Origin: Micropterix aruncella
Lineage: Eukaryota; Arthropoda; Insecta; Lepidoptera; Micropterigidae
Assembly (NCBI GenBank): GCA_944548615.1
Contig: OX155980.1
Location: 59,134,533 to 59,198,532 of the forward strand
DNA: 64,000 nucleotides
Reading direction: 5' to 3'
Below the pieces are notes generated by a model, which did no database searches, was not told the origin of the DNA, and worked only from the letters and a program-made list of their open reading frames with translations. The position numbers were made by a program, and so were the translations under genes. This document shows positions 40,040-61,560 of the stretch, piece by piece (position 1 is the stretch's first letter; every line of letters begins with the position of its first letter).

Positions 40040-40145
40040 AATGGTCTGAAACATCTCAGGGAGACTCAAAATGGATATTTCCGTCTTCATCTCGATGTTT
40101 TTTACATTGTTTACAATACTTTCCCTCCTGGTCGGGTAAGTAAAA
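40040..40145 (+). repeat. Dispersed repeat fragment, family D
   Basis: GACTCAAAATGGATATTTCC, then GTCTTCATCTCGA and TTTACAATACTTTCCCTCC with a GGGTAAGTAAAA end match the right half of the 2010-2195 and 55150-55440 copies. Confidence 0.6.
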
Positions 40146-40980
40146 ATGGTTCATATCCTTATTGTAATATACCAAAAAATCGATAAAAACCTATTGACAT
40201 ATAAATCAGAGAGTCGTTGCTCTCCATATATCATATTGGACAAGACATGGTCAAAAAGTGAAGCTCATTACAGACATACTGCATTACAATGAATTTGCTT
40301 ATGTCTTAAGGCATTGCTATACTTAAAGGCATTGCAATATTGGCACAAATGGTCCATTTTTCCAATTTCCATGCATTCATAATCGCCAGATTATAATAGA
40401 ATGCCTCTTTGTATGTGTTTTGTCTCATATTCAATCGTCTTCGCACTGCAACATTACGGATCCGTGCCGCTTCATTCAATTCTTGGCGATGCTCATCGCT
40501 TTCAGTTGGTCGAACTTCTCTTTGTCGTCTTGCTCGAGCGGTCACCTCGCTGAGATTGGAGCGTCTGTGCAAGAGTATAACTGTGAAAAATGATTGTAAA
40601 ACCTGCAAAACATTCGCGAATTACACAAATTCAGTTAATTCAGTTGAGTTACCTTCAGAATCACGAAAACGCTATGAAAAGTTCGTAAAATTCAACTTAC
40701 TGTCAACTGTCAGTTTTTGCACCGTGCCGCCATCTTGATTTTCGAATTTTCGTATTTTTATTCTTGTCAAACAACGCCATCTATGATCAAGCTCGGTACT
40801 AAAATATTTTTCGGTTTTTTGCATTTTTCTCACTTTTTTGAGAGATTTTCCATTTTTTTTATATTCTATAGCAAACACCGAAATGATTACGAACAAAACA
40901 AAAAAAGAATCGTTCAAATCGGGCCAGGCGCTCGTGAGTTATTAGGTAACATACATAAAACCCGACTCATTTTTATTATA
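40146..40980. other. No gene seen
   Basis: Mixed composition. Open frames of about 100 codons on both strands at 40306-40738 overlap each other and have no recognised similarity. Confidence 0.35.
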
Positions 40981-41115
40981 TAGATATCTATAAATATTTA
41001 TACATCTATAAATATCTATAAATATTTATTATGTATCTATAAATATCTATACATATTTATTATATATCTATAAATATCTATACACATCAATAAATATCTG
41101 TATCTATATATCCAC
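40981..41115. repeat. Degenerate short tandem repeat (ATCTATAAAT-like)
   Basis: About a dozen variants of TCTATAAATAT and TATTTATT run head to tail; typical simple-sequence decay. Confidence 0.75.
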
Positions 41116-41404
41116 TATACGACCTGCCTATATCTATATACATATACACATACCACCGTCTAACTCCTTCTTCCTAATCACTTCCAATTCCCTACCTCTC
41201 CCATCGGTTTTCCATATTACTTTTATATTAAATATGAACTTAGTTTATTTAATAATTAATTTTTGATTGTAATATGCTGAAATCCAAATGTGTAATAAAC
41301 GATTATCGGCGTAATGCTTTTCTTTTTTTTTCTACATTATTTTTATGCATACGTATGTATATTGTATGCGCTGTATGTTTCCAGAAATAAAATGAAAATA
41401 AATA

Positions 41405-42999
<1,595 letters not shown>

Positions 43000-43000
<1 letters not shown>

Positions 43001-43419
43001 AGCTATTGCATAGCTTTTATCCCGGGCCTAGGCCAGCGCGGCGACCGAATGAAGAAACTTCTTAACGAAAATGAATTATTTTAAACTGATAATTACGTCT
43101 AAACGAGTACTGCTTACGATTCGAAAAAATATATGTTAAACAAGAACATTTTCCTAATATTCTTAGCTTTGAATATTTTAGATTTTGTTTATATTACATA
43201 GTGTAATTAATTTGTGAAATTAGGTCTAACCGAACACAAAAACGACTACTACGCAAATACTATCTGGCGTATTATTATAAAATCTGCACCATTTTAAAGA
43301 TAATTTAATTATCTATCTTTTTATATACGATTTTTTTCGAAAAATCTGTTTTTTATGCTTTATCGAATAAAAAATTCGTGCGCGGCGCTGTATCGGAAGA
43401 CGTTTAAATTATTCCGAAT
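43000..43419. mobile_element. Hairpin element family A, copy truncated at the hairpin
   Basis: It starts AAGCTATTGCATAGC like the other copies and follows the consensus to ATTATTCCGAAT, which is inside the left arm of the internal hairpin. There it stops and unrelated AT-rich sequence follows. Breakage inside the hairpin fits cruciform cleavage or replication arrest (inference). Confidence 0.85.
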
Positions 43420-45696
<2,277 letters not shown>

Positions 45697-45824
45697 ATAT
45701 TTTAAGGGTGTAATTTTTTTTAAATTATTTTTAATAATATATAAAATTAGATTCATGAACAGTTACTTATCTGGGGTCCTGGTGGACCAGAAACATTTTA
45801 CCGATAGTTAATGTCCTCTTTAAA

Positions 45825-46763
<939 letters not shown>

Positions 46764-48047
46764 CTAGCTGACCCGTGCCCACTTCGTTGGGCGGTAAAAC
46801 GTTTTACTTGTGATGAAATAATGAGTGTGGTTTGGTTAGTACTAAGTGCTATGATTTATTTCCTGACTGCCAAATGAAGGGTTATATTTTTACTGCAATA
46901 TATGTATGTATTTGCATGCCAATTTGACTATATTACCGTTATTTGTGAGTGTCTTCTTGTGAGTTTCTTATTTGTGAGTGTTTTATCTCTTCAACCATTT
47001 ATGCAGTAAAAGTTAAATTATATACAGTAAAGGGGAAAAGTCTTTTGTTATAAACACTTTAGACGATAAATTTCCTTATTTTGATAATAATTCATTTAAA
47101 CCTAACGATTTAAATTATTTTTAAGCTATTGCATAGCTTTTATCGCGGGCCGGCCAGCGCGGCGACCGAATGAAGAAATTTCTTAACGAAAATTAATGAT
47201 TGTAAACTGATAATTACGTCTAAACGAGTACTGCTTACGATTCGAAAAAAATATATGTTAAACAAGAACATTTTCCTAATATTCTCAGCTTTGAATATTT
47301 TAGATTTTGTTTATATTACATAGTGTAATTAATTTGTGAAATTAGGTCTAACCGAACACAAAAACGACTACTACGCAAATACTATTTGGCGTATTATTAT
47401 GAAACCTGCACCATTTTAAAGATAATTTAATTATCCATCTTTTTATCTACGATTTTTTTCGAATAATCCGTTTTTTTTGCTTTATCGAATAAAAAAATCG
47501 TGCGCGGCGCTCTATCGGAAGACGTTTAAATTATTCCGAATCATTTGCTTTCGCATAATTTCAACGTTTTCCGATAGAGCGCAGTTATCTGATATCAGAA
47601 AAAATAAAATAAATAAATAATTATAATTGCATAAGTTGTTAAAAATGCTATGCAATAGCTTTACAGCGGCAGTCCCCGAGTGCCACACGTATTTTTTTAA
47701 TTTGAAATACTACTTTTTGTGACTTAAATATAAAAGTTAGACATATGCTGCCGCTGACTTTTTTGTAGACATTATCAATCTCTACAACTTTCTCTAGAAT
47801 TTAATCATATATCTCTCATCGTTAAGGCAGCGTTAGTTAGAAACGTTTTCGTTCGACTGTTTATCTCCGACTTAATTTGGAAATCCGACTACCACGAAAA
47901 AGTCTTTTCATTTTTCGGATTTTTATATAGCCTGACACAAATAACGTGGCTTTCTATTGGTAAAAAAAAATCAAAATCGGTACAGTAGATCCAGAGATTA
48001 CTTCCTACAACGTCACAAACTTTACGTCTTTATAATACTAGTATAGA
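46764..48047 (-). mobile_element. Non-autonomous Helitron with nested hairpin element
   Basis: On the minus strand it starts TCTATACTAGTATTATAAAG (first base 48047) and ends with CTAG (46764-46767), flanked by A and T. It is the same family as 235-976: both share the GCCCAACGAAGTGGGCACGG end and the GGTAGTCGGATTTCC interior. A hairpin element (47123-47691) is inserted in it; without that it would be about 715 bp, close to the 742 bp copy. Confidence 0.85.
47123..47691. mobile_element. Hairpin element family A, copy with damaged hairpin
   Basis: A 569 bp copy nested in a Helitron. About 20 bp at the tip of the internal hairpin (loop and part of the right arm) are deleted compared with 33961-34054. 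The rest follows the consensus. Confidence 0.9.
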
Positions 48048-48591
48048 TAGTATAGATAGACGACACGGTCGCGGTTCCATACCTATGTCGTATTATCCTT
48101 TAACTATTTATGCAGTAAAAGGAAAAAGTCTTTTGTTTTAAACACTTGTGACGATAAATTTATTTATTTTGATAATAATTCATAATTGTTGATAATATGA
48201 CCAATAAACATGACCTAACGATTTAAATTATTTTTTTAATTAGAAAAACTACTTTTTGTGACTTAAATATAAAAGTTAGACATATTCTGTCGCTGACTTT
48301 TTTATAGGCATAATCAAGCTCTACAACTTTTTTCCAGAACTGAATCATATATCTCTCATCGTTAAGGCAGCGTTAGTTAGAAACGTTTTCGTTCGACCGT
48401 TTTTTCCGACTTACTTTGGAAATCCGACTACCACGAAAAAGTCTTTTCATTTTCCGGATTAATATATAGCCTATGACAATTAAATAACGTGGCTTTCTAT
48501 TGGTAAAAGAATTTTCAAAATCGGTTCAGTAGATCCAGAGAGTACTTCGTACAACATCACAAACTTTACCTCTTTATAATATTAGTATAGA
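48048..48591 (-). mobile_element. Helitron-derived tandem unit 1
   Basis: On the minus strand it begins with the Helitron 5-prime end TCTATACTAATATTATAAAG (48591) and follows the Helitron to about 48110. It then switches to a different terminus containing GGAACCGCGACCGTGTCGTC, which abuts the 5-prime end of the next Helitron at 48047. No CTAG end is present. The word GACGACACGG at its edge recurs 543 bp on (48059 and 48602), so it is a head-to-tail array. It includes an uninterrupted hairpin-element target site (TTATTTTTTTAATTAG near 48230). Confidence 0.75.
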
Positions 48592-49620
48592 TGTATAGAT
48601 AGACGACACGGTCGCGGTTCCATACATATGTCGTATTATCCTTTAACTATTTATGCAGTAAAAGGGAAAAGTCTTTTGTTTCAAACACTTGTGACGATAA
48701 ATTTATTTATTTTGATAATAATTCATAATTGTTGATAATATGAAAAATAAACATGACCTAACGATTTAAATTATTTTTAAGCTATTGCATAGCTTTTATC
48801 GCGGGCCTAGGCCAGCGCGGCGACCGAATGAAGAAATTTCTTAACGAAAATTAATGATTTTAAACTGATAATTACGTCTAAACGAGTACTGCTTACGATT
48901 CGAAAAAAAATATATGTTAAACAAGAACATTTTCCTAATATTCTTAGCTTTGAATATTTTAGATTTTGTTTATATTACATAGTGTAATTAATTTGTGAAA
49001 TTAGGTCTAACCGAACACAAAAACGACTACTACGCAAATACTATCTGGCGTATTGTTATGAAACCTGCACCATTTTAAAGATAATTTAATTATCTATCTT
49101 TTTATCTACGTTTTTTTTCGAATAATTCGGTTTTTTTGCTTTATTGAATAAAAAATTCGTGCGCGGCGCTCTATCGAAAGACGTTTAAATTATTCCGAAT
49201 CATTAGCTTCCGCAGCCGCAAATGATTCGGAATAATTTCAACGTTTTCCGATAGAGCGCAGTTATCTGATATCAGAAAAAAATAAATAAATAAATAATTA
49301 TAATTGCATAAGTTGTTAAAAATGCTATGCAATAGCTTTACCGTGGCAGTCCCCGAGTGCCACACGTATTTTTTTTAATTAGAAAAACTACTTTTTGTGA
49401 CTTAAATATAAAAGTTAGACATATGCTGTCGCTGACTTTTTTGTAGGAATTATCAAGCTCTACAACTTTTCTCTAGAACTTAATCATATATCTCTCATCG
49501 TTAAGGCAGCGTTAGTTAGAAACGTTTACGTTCGACCGTTTTTTCCGACTTAATTTGGAAATACGACTACCACGAAAAAGTCTTTTCATTTTTCGGATTA
49601 ATATATAGCCTATGACACAA
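48592..49620 (-). mobile_element. Helitron-derived tandem unit 2 with nested hairpin element
   Basis: A second unit like 48048-48591, interrupted by the hairpin element at 48779-49368. On the minus strand its 5-prime end is missing: similarity stops near 49620 (after CCTATGACACA), about 100 bp short of where TC would be. A short unrelated stretch then leads into the next hairpin element. Confidence 0.75.
48779..49368. mobile_element. Hairpin element family A, full-length copy (590 bp)
   Basis: A complete copy in Helitron-derived unit 2. Its flanks, TTTAAATTATTTTT on the left and TTTTTTTTAATTAGAAAAAC on the right, match the unoccupied site near 48230. That defines the ends as AAGCTATTG... and ...CACACGTA within the ambiguity of the T run. 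Confidence 0.92.
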
Positions 49621-49643
49621 TATTTTGCTTCTTTCACTTTTTT

Positions 49644-50099
49644 AAGCTATTGCATAGCTTTTATCGCGGGCCTAGGCCAGCGCGGCGACCGAATGTAGAA
49701 ATTTCTTAACGAAAATTAATGATTTTAAACTGATAATTACGTCTAAACGAGTACTGCTTACGATTCAAATACTATCTGGCGTATTATTATGAAACCTGCA
49801 CCATTTTAAAGATAATTTAATTATCTATCTTTTTATCTACGTTTTTTTTCGAATAATTCGGTTTTTTTGCTTTATTGAATAAAAAATTCGTGCGCGGCGC
49901 TCTATCGAAAGACGTTTAAATTATTCCGAATCATTTGCTTCCGCAGCCGCAAATGATTCAGAATAATTTCAACGTTTTCCGATAGAGCGCAGTTATCTGA
50001 TATCAGAAAAAATAAAATAAATAAATAATTATAATTGCATAAGTTGTTAAAAAAATGCTATGCAATAGCTTTACCGTGGTAGTCCCGAGTGCCACACGA
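49644..50099. mobile_element. Hairpin element family A, internally deleted copy
   Basis: A 456 bp copy missing about 135 bp in its left half (the consensus from TCGAAAAAAATATATG to the CTACTACGC words is gone). The internal hairpin is intact. The terminus is CACACGAA instead of CACACGTA. Confidence 0.9.
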
Positions 50100-50725
50100 A
50101 TTTTTTTATTTTTATTTCGATTTAATGGCTCGTTGATAACAAACTCAGCCAATTGTGTCATATTTTAAATGTTGGTAGCATTCGAAATTTGAATTATTTC
50201 GTAATGTCACTTTCATTTAGAAAACGGCTTTGCCGAATTGATCAATGGTTTAATTTTTTATTTTTTCGCTTAATTCGTCTCAATTGAAGGCATTTTGTGT
50301 TGCATAAGGATAAGCCCTATTTATGAGATATATGGATGAATAGTGATCGTTAGTCGACTGCAAAAGGACCTTTAAACTTACATTGCACCGTCGAAAGTCG
50401 TGCACATCCGTAAGTATATCTCATTCAAACATAAGCATTTCCCAATACAAGCTGGGATTTCCTTCGCTACTTTTTAAGTAGCTTTTACTAATTTTATTTT
50501 AAATAAAAACATCATCCTATAAACGGATTTCTTTACAAACCTTATCAAATATAACAATATTATACTGTTTTCTACAATATTTCTTTACAATTTTTTAATA
50601 TTATACAATTTTATATAGGTTTACCCTATTTTGATAACATTATACAATCTTTATTATAAACTCCTCTGCCAGAAATTAAGATTGAAGTTTCTTCTTTCAT
50701 TTCATTGAGCATATGGAGGTTTTTT
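50100..50725 (+). repeat. One full ~618 bp satellite unit between two hairpin elements
   Basis: The sequence from ATTTTTATTTCGATTTAATG to GAGCATATGGAGGTTTTTT is one unit of the satellite that is tandem at 57900-59926. The left and right borders are the same T-rich site of the unit, each occupied by a hairpin element. Non-coding, AT-rich. Confidence 0.88.
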
Positions 50726-51318
50726 AAGCTATTGCATAGCTTTTATCGCGGGCCTTCTTAGGCCAGCGCGGCGACCGAATGAAGAAATTTCTTAACGAAA
50801 ATTAATGATTTTAAACTGATAATTACGTCTAAACGAGTACTGCTTACGATTCGAAAAAAATATATGTTAAACAAGAACATTTTCCTAATATTCTTAGCTT
50901 TGCATATTTTAGATTTTGTTTATATTACATAGTGTAATTAATTTCTGAAATTAGGTCTAACCGAACACAAAAACGACTACTACGCAAATACTATCTGGCG
51001 TATTATTATGAAACCTGCACCATTTGAAAGATAATTTAATTATCTATCTTTTTATCTACGATTTTTTTCGAATAATTCGGTTTTTTTGCTTTATTGAATA
51101 AAAAATTCGTGCGCGGCGCTCTATCGAAAGACGTTTAAATTATTCCGAATCATTTGCTTCCGCAGCCGCAAATGATTCGGAATAATTTCAACGTTTTCCG
51201 ATAGAGCGCAGTTATCTAATATCAGAAAAAATCAAATAAATAAATAATTATAATTGCATAAGTTGTTAAAAATGCTATGCAATAGCTTTACCGTGGCAGT
51301 CCCCGAGTGCCACACGTA
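50726..51318. mobile_element. Hairpin element family A, full-length copy (593 bp)
   Basis: Full copy inserted at the T-rich site GGAGGTTTTTT of the satellite unit. It is followed after 16 bp of T-rich DNA by another full copy in the same orientation. Internal hairpin intact. Confidence 0.92.
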
Positions 51319-51334
51319 TATATTTTTTTTTATT

Positions 51335-51924
51335 AAGCTATTGCATAGCTTTTATCGCGGGCCTAGGCCAGCGCGGCGACCGAATGAAGAAATTTCTTAA
51401 CGAAAATTAATGATTTTAAACTGATAATTACGTCTAAACGAGTACTGCTTACGATTCGAAAAAAACATATGTTAAACAAGAACATTTTCCTAATATTCTT
51501 AGCTTTGAATATTTTAGATTTTGTTTATATTACATAGTGTAATTAATTTGTGAAATTAGGTCTAACCGAACACAAAAACGACTACTACGCAAATACTATC
51601 CAGCGTATTCTTATGAAACCTGCACCATTTTAAAGATAATTTAATTATCTATATTTTTATCTACGATTTTTTTTCGAAAAATCCGTTTTTTATGCTTTAT
51701 CGAATAAAAAATTCGTGCGCGGCGCTCTATCGGAAGACGTTTAAATTATTCTGAATCATTTGCTACCGCAGCCGCAAATGATTCCGAATAATTTCAACGT
51801 TTTCCGATAGAGCGCAGTTATCTGATATCAGAAAAAATAAAATAAATAAATATTTATAATTGCATAAGTTGTTTAAAATGCTATGCAATAGCTTTACCGC
51901 GGCAGTCCCCGAGTGCCACACGTA
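51335..51924. mobile_element. Hairpin element family A, full-length copy (590 bp)
   Basis: Full copy in tandem with the previous one. Its right flank resumes the satellite at TTTATTTCGATTTAATGGCT, so the two copies together occupy one satellite site. Hairpin arms carry a few private substitutions. Confidence 0.92.
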
Positions 51925-52213
51925 TTTTTTTTTTATTTCGATTTAATGGCTCGTTGATAACAAACTCAGTCAATTGTGTCATATTTTAAATGTTGGTAGC
52001 ATTCGAAATTTGAATTATTTCGTAATGTCACTTTCATTTAGAAAACGGCTTTGCCGAATTGATCAATGGTTTAATTTTTTATTTTTTCGCTTAATTCGTC
52101 TCAATTGAAAAGTCGTGCACATCCGTAAGTATATCTCATTCAAACATAAGCATTTCCCAATACAAGCTGGGATTTCCTTCGCTACTTTTTAAGTAGCTTT
52201 TACTAATTTTATT
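51925..52213 (+). repeat. Partial satellite unit with internal deletion
   Basis: It follows the satellite from TATTTCGATTTAATGG, then jumps from CGTCTCAATTGAA directly to AAGTCGTGCACATCC, missing about 120 bp. It ends at TACTAATTTTATT, where the next hairpin element is inserted. Confidence 0.85.
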
Positions 52214-52508
52214 AAGCTATTGCATAGCTTTTATCGCGGGCCTAGGCCAGCGCGGCGACCGAATGAAGAAATTTCTTAACGAAAATTTATGATTTTAAAC
52301 TGATAATTACGTCTAAACGAGTACTGCTTACGTTTCGAAACAAATATATGTTAAACAAGAACATTTTCCTAATATTCTTAGCTTTGAATATTTTAGATTT
52401 TGTTTATATTACATAGTGTAATAATTTTTGAAATTAGGTCTAACCGAACACAAAAACGACTACTACGCAAATACTATCTGGCGTATTATTACGAAACCTG
52501 CACCATTT
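52214..52508. mobile_element. Hairpin element family A, 3-prime truncated copy
   Basis: It begins AAGCTATTGCATAGC in the satellite sequence CTAATTTTATT and follows the consensus to CCTGCACCATTTT. It then changes to unrelated sequence; the hairpin half is missing. Confidence 0.88.
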
Positions 52509-52841
52509 TTCATAATAACCGTTTTGCGACGTAGTCAATATGCATCTACTCAAAAATAACATTAGTATTAACTACAACCCCTTTTTCAGGTAAAGACGAG
52601 AACGGCATTTTGTGAAAATTTAACCATTGTCCACTCTTCTAATTGTTTCCCAACCCAGGTAGGTTGCAGAAATGTCTAATAAAGTTTTATGACTCCTCCG
52701 ATGAATGAACAAGCCCGACAAAAAAAAGGAATGGGCGCACTTAGTTACTTTCAAAAATACGACACCTCGTTTATTTTGTGGATTAGGTTAGGTTTTAAAT
52801 TATGAGATATATCACTATTCTCATATCCTATTTATGAGATA
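52509..52841. other. Unassigned spacer
   Basis: About 330 bp of mixed sequence with no recognised feature. Its last 14 bases, CTATTTATGAGATA, match the satellite immediately left of the site where the large Helitron is inserted. Confidence 0.5.
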
Positions 52842-53149
52842 CTAGCTGTTGCCCGCGGCTTCGCAGGCGTTAAATTTGGGTTAAGATAGATCCCTTTTTC
52901 CCAGTCAAGTGGTAAGTTTTTGCGTGTAATATATAAAGGTATCTAACGTCCTTCTCTGTAGGTACTCCTGTCAATATGTACTTCATGATGATCAACTAAG
53001 TAATTAAGGCGTGAAGATGTGACGATCGCGGTGCTTACGCTACGCATGTTATCGAGACAAATGATGAATTTATAATGAGGTTCTAGCGCCTTCTCACGTC
53101 CGGGAACCGTCCGCGCGACTTCTATTTTGATTTTTAGGGTTATTTACCC

Positions 53150-54535
53150 CTTCTCACCCCCTAAGTGGTAGATTTTAGAAAAATATGAAACATGCATTTG
53201 CTTATTTGTTTATTATCATTTAAACCCCTTTTCGCCACATTAGGGGTTGAATTAAAAAAATACTAAATACGTATTTGCCTAAATGTTTATTAGAGTATAC
53301 AAATTTTATCTAATATCGTTTCTCCATACAAATTTTAAACCCCTTTTCACGCCTTTAGGGGTTGAATTGTGGAAAAACGCGAAAGACGTATTTAATTATT
53401 TGATTATTAGAGTTATCCTACAAAGTTTCAAAATAAAAAGTCCATCTAATATCGTTTCTCCATACAAACTTAAACACCCCTTTTTACGCCTTTAGGGGTG
53501 AAATTTCAAAAGAATACGAAACACATATTTGCTTAGATGGTTAGTAAAGTAATCCTACAAAGTTCATCTAATATCGCTTTTCATACAAATTTTGAAACCC
53601 AGTTTCACCCCTTTAGGGGTTGAATTTTGAAAAAACACAAAATACATATTTGCTTATTTGTTTATTCGAGTAATCTTACAAAGTTTCGAATTAAAAAGTA
53701 TATCTATATCGTTTTCCATACAAATTTCGAAACCCCTTTTCACCCCTTTAGTGGTGGTATTTTGAAAAAATATGAAACACGTGTTTCCTTATTTATTTAT
53801 TAGAGTGACCTTACAAAGTTTCGAAATAAAAAGTCCATCTAAAATCGTTTATCCATACAAACTTTAAAACCCCGTTTTACCCCTCTAAGGGCGGAATTTT
53901 AAAAAACCATGAAAGACCCATTTGTTTATTTGATTATGAGAGTAATATTACAAAGTTTTGATTTAAAAAGTCTATCTGTATCGTTTCTCCATACAAATTG
54001 TATAACCCGTTTAGGGGTTGAATTTTGAAAAACCACGAAGGACGTATTTTCTTACTTTTTTATTAGAGTAATCCTTCGAATTTTCAAAATAAAAAGCACA
54101 TCTAATGTTGTTTATTCATACAAAGTGTGGAACCCTGTTTCACCCCTTTAGGGGTAGAATAAAAAAAAATTAAACACCTATTTTCTTATTTGTTTAATAG
54201 AGTAACGTTACAAAGTTTCGAATTAAAAAGACCATCAATAACGTTTCTTCATAATACTTTTATAACCCCTTTCCACCCCTTTAGGGGTTGAATTTTGGAA
54301 AAACCACGAAAAACGCATTTTGTTATTTTTTTATTAGAGTACTCCTACAGGAATTCGAAATTAAAAGCACGTCTAATATTGTTCATTCATACAAATTTTG
54401 AAACCCCGTTTCACCCCTTTAGGGGTTGAACTTTGAAAAAACATGAAACACCTATTTTCTTATTTGTTTATTAGAGTAATCGTACAAAGTTTCGAATTAA
54501 AAAGTATGTCTATATCGTTTCTCCATTAAGGCGCG
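53150..54535 (-). repeat. ~137 bp minisatellite, left block (about 10 units)
   Basis: Each unit has CACCCCTTTAGGGGTTGAAT (itself partly palindromic, CCCCTTTAGGGG), then a TATTTGCTTATTTGTTTATT part, then ATTAGAGTAATCTTACAAAG, and a CATCTAATATCGTTTCTCCA part. Spacings of TTTAGGG between successive units are about 121-138 bp. Units differ at 10-20 percent, so the array is old. Confidence 0.9.
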
Positions 54536-55149
54536 TGGAGTCGTGAAACGATCATATTTGAAGGCCGATAACCTTTAAATCAGCCTACTGACAATTCCAG
54601 AAAAAATATATCTTAAGCATTAATATATAAACTTCAATCTGTTCGTTTTGAAAAATGTAAAACATAAAATACTATACAAAAAAAAAATATTTAAATGAAG
54701 CTGTTTTCAACTTTAATTACGTAACTACTTCTAAACTGCAAGTGATATTTTCAAGGGACTTATAGTAAAATATTGGTAACTCATTTATCTTTAAACTGAT
54801 CGTTTTTTATTCTAAAATAATAAATTGTTTTGACAAAAAGTAATTTTAACTATATACACTATAAATGTGATTGTTTTTGGCGACGGCCGGCAGTATTCCG
54901 CGAACAGTCTGACGAGGAGGGTGTTGCTGCGCTGCAATCCGCGTCCGCGAAACTGTAATATGTTTGCTGTTTTGCGACTTTGAAATAATCGAAAATGCCG
55001 CCGATAAGGAAAGCTGCAAAAAGTTGGGCTAAAAAGGCCATGAAAATGAACGAAGTATTTTAAGTAAAATACAAAATACCTATTCCTACAAAGAGTCAAA
55101 GTGTACGTAAGAAAGCGAAAAATTGTAGGTAGGTAGGTACCTACCTGCA

Positions 55150-55440
55150 ATTTTACTTTCCCGAAAAGGAAAGTATTGTGATCGCGCTAAATAAAAATTC
55201 GAGATGATGTCGGAAATATACATTTTGAGACCCCCTAAGACGATTGTGACCATTTTCAGACCGATCTCTTTTTGTGTGTATGTATGTGTATATATATATG
55301 TGTGTGTATGTGTGTATGTATGTGTGTATTCTTCCACGATAGCGCCCAGACGCTTAATCTGATTGAGCTGAAATTTGGTATATAAGCTCCTGTTAACCGT
55401 CGGTGGAACCTACGGTTGGGGTACCTGCCATACAAATATG
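55150..55440 (-). repeat. Dispersed repeat, family D, longest copy
   Basis: In minus orientation it has ACCAAATTTCAGCTCAATCA, then GGGCGCTATCGTGGAAGAAT, a CA/TA-rich simple repeat (about 55275-55330), CTCAAAATGTATATTTCCG, and finally ATCACAATACTTTCC with a GGGAAAGTAAAA end. It links the half-copies at 2010, 26400, 35470 and 40040 into one family. Confidence 0.65.
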
Positions 55441-55626
55441 GGGTAAGAATGTATGTATTGTAACGGGCTGATTTAAATTGTTTTAAAGTTTTGAATATTT
55501 CAGTCATAAAATTGCGCTGCAACGACAATACGTTTCTTGACTACTCTCTAAATATTTGTAACTTCTCAGAAGTCCACCAAGTGCCTAATAATATACCTGA
55601 TTGTGGATCATCATTAACGCAGGTAA

Positions 55627-56238
<612 letters not shown>

Positions 56239-56261
56239 AAAAAAGATTTTACACAAAACCA

Positions 56262-56451
<190 letters not shown>

Positions 56452-56611
56452 TCCCTTTGCATCATAAATATTATCGCTTCGCAATCATCGTATGAATTTC
56501 ATACAGTATTTCGGCAACAGTCGAGTGATGTTTTAAGCGCGGGCGGGGGAAACGGAAAGCAATAGGCCACGCCTCATCGTCCAAGGTCATTGGCGTTCAT
56601 ACGCGCCTTAA

Positions 56612-57750
56612 AAAATCGAAACCCCTTTTCACCCCTTAAGGGCTAAATTTTGAAAAAATATGATACACGTGTTTCCTTATTTATTTATTAGAGTAATCTT
56701 ACAAAGTTTCGAAATAAAAAGCACATCTAATATTTTTCATTCATACAAATTTTGAGACCCCGTTTCACCCCTTTAGGGGTTGAATTTTGAAAAAACATGA
56801 AACACCTGTTTTCTTATTTCTTTATTAGAGTAATCTTACAAAGTTTCGAATTAAAAAGTACATCTACATCGTTTCTTCATAAAAAATCGAAACCCTTTTT
56901 CACCCCTTTAGGGGTTGAATTTTAAAAAAATATGAAACACTTGTTTCCTTATTTATTTATTAGAGTAATCTTACAAACTTTCGAAATAAAAAGTCCATCT
57001 AAAATAGTTTATCTATACAAACTTTAAACCCCCGTATTACCCCTTTAGGGGCGGAATTTTGAAAAACCATAAAACACCTATTTGATTATTTGTTTATAAG
57101 AGTAATCTTAAAAAGTTTCGAATTAAAAAGTACATCTATATCGATTTTCTATCCAAACTTTGGAACCCCTTTTCACCCCTTTAGGGGTTGAATTTAAAAA
57201 AAATATGACACACGTGTTTCCTTATTTATTTATTACAGTAATCTTACAAAGTTTCGAAATAAAAAGCACATCTAATATTGTTCATTCATACAAATTTTGA
57301 AACCCCGTTCCACCCCTTTAGGGGTTGAATTTTGAAAAAACATGAAACATCTGTTTTCTTATTTGTTTATTAGAGTAATCTTACAAAGTTTCGAATCAAA
57401 AAGTACATCTATATCGTTTGTTCATAAAAAAATGGAAACCCTTTTTCACCCCTTTAGGGGTTGAATTTTGAAAAAATATGAAAAACGTGTCTCCTTATTT
57501 ATTTATTAAAGTAATCTTACAAACTTTCGAATTAAAAAGTCCAACTAAAATCGTTTATCCATACAAACTTTAAAACCCTCTTTCACCCCTTTAAGGGTAG
57601 AATTTTGAAAAAACATGAAACACCTATTTCCTTATTTGTTTCTTAGAGTAGTCTTTCAAAGTTTCGAATTAAAAAGTACTTCTATATAGGTTTTCCATAC
57701 AAACTGTGAAACCCCTTTTCACCCCTTTAGGGGTTGAATTTCGAAAAATC
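56612..57750 (-). repeat. ~137 bp minisatellite, right block (about 8 units)
   Basis: Continuation of the 53150-54535 array after the TTAA insertion, with the same CACCCCTTTAGGGGTTGAAT core. Alternating unit variants (AAACACCTGTTTTC versus ACACGTGTTTCC) suggest a higher-order two-unit repeat. Confidence 0.9.
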
Positions 57751-57899
57751 CGCCCTTAGTGAGCGTTTGCGTTCTAAAAGGAACCTATGTTAAAAATTTC
57801 AGCTTCCTAGGTCTAAGGGTTAGGGCTGGGCGTTGATGAGTCAGTCAGTGAATGAATGAATGAATGAGTGAATCGGAACTTCTCTTTTTATATATGAGA

Positions 57900-61560
<3,661 letters not shown>

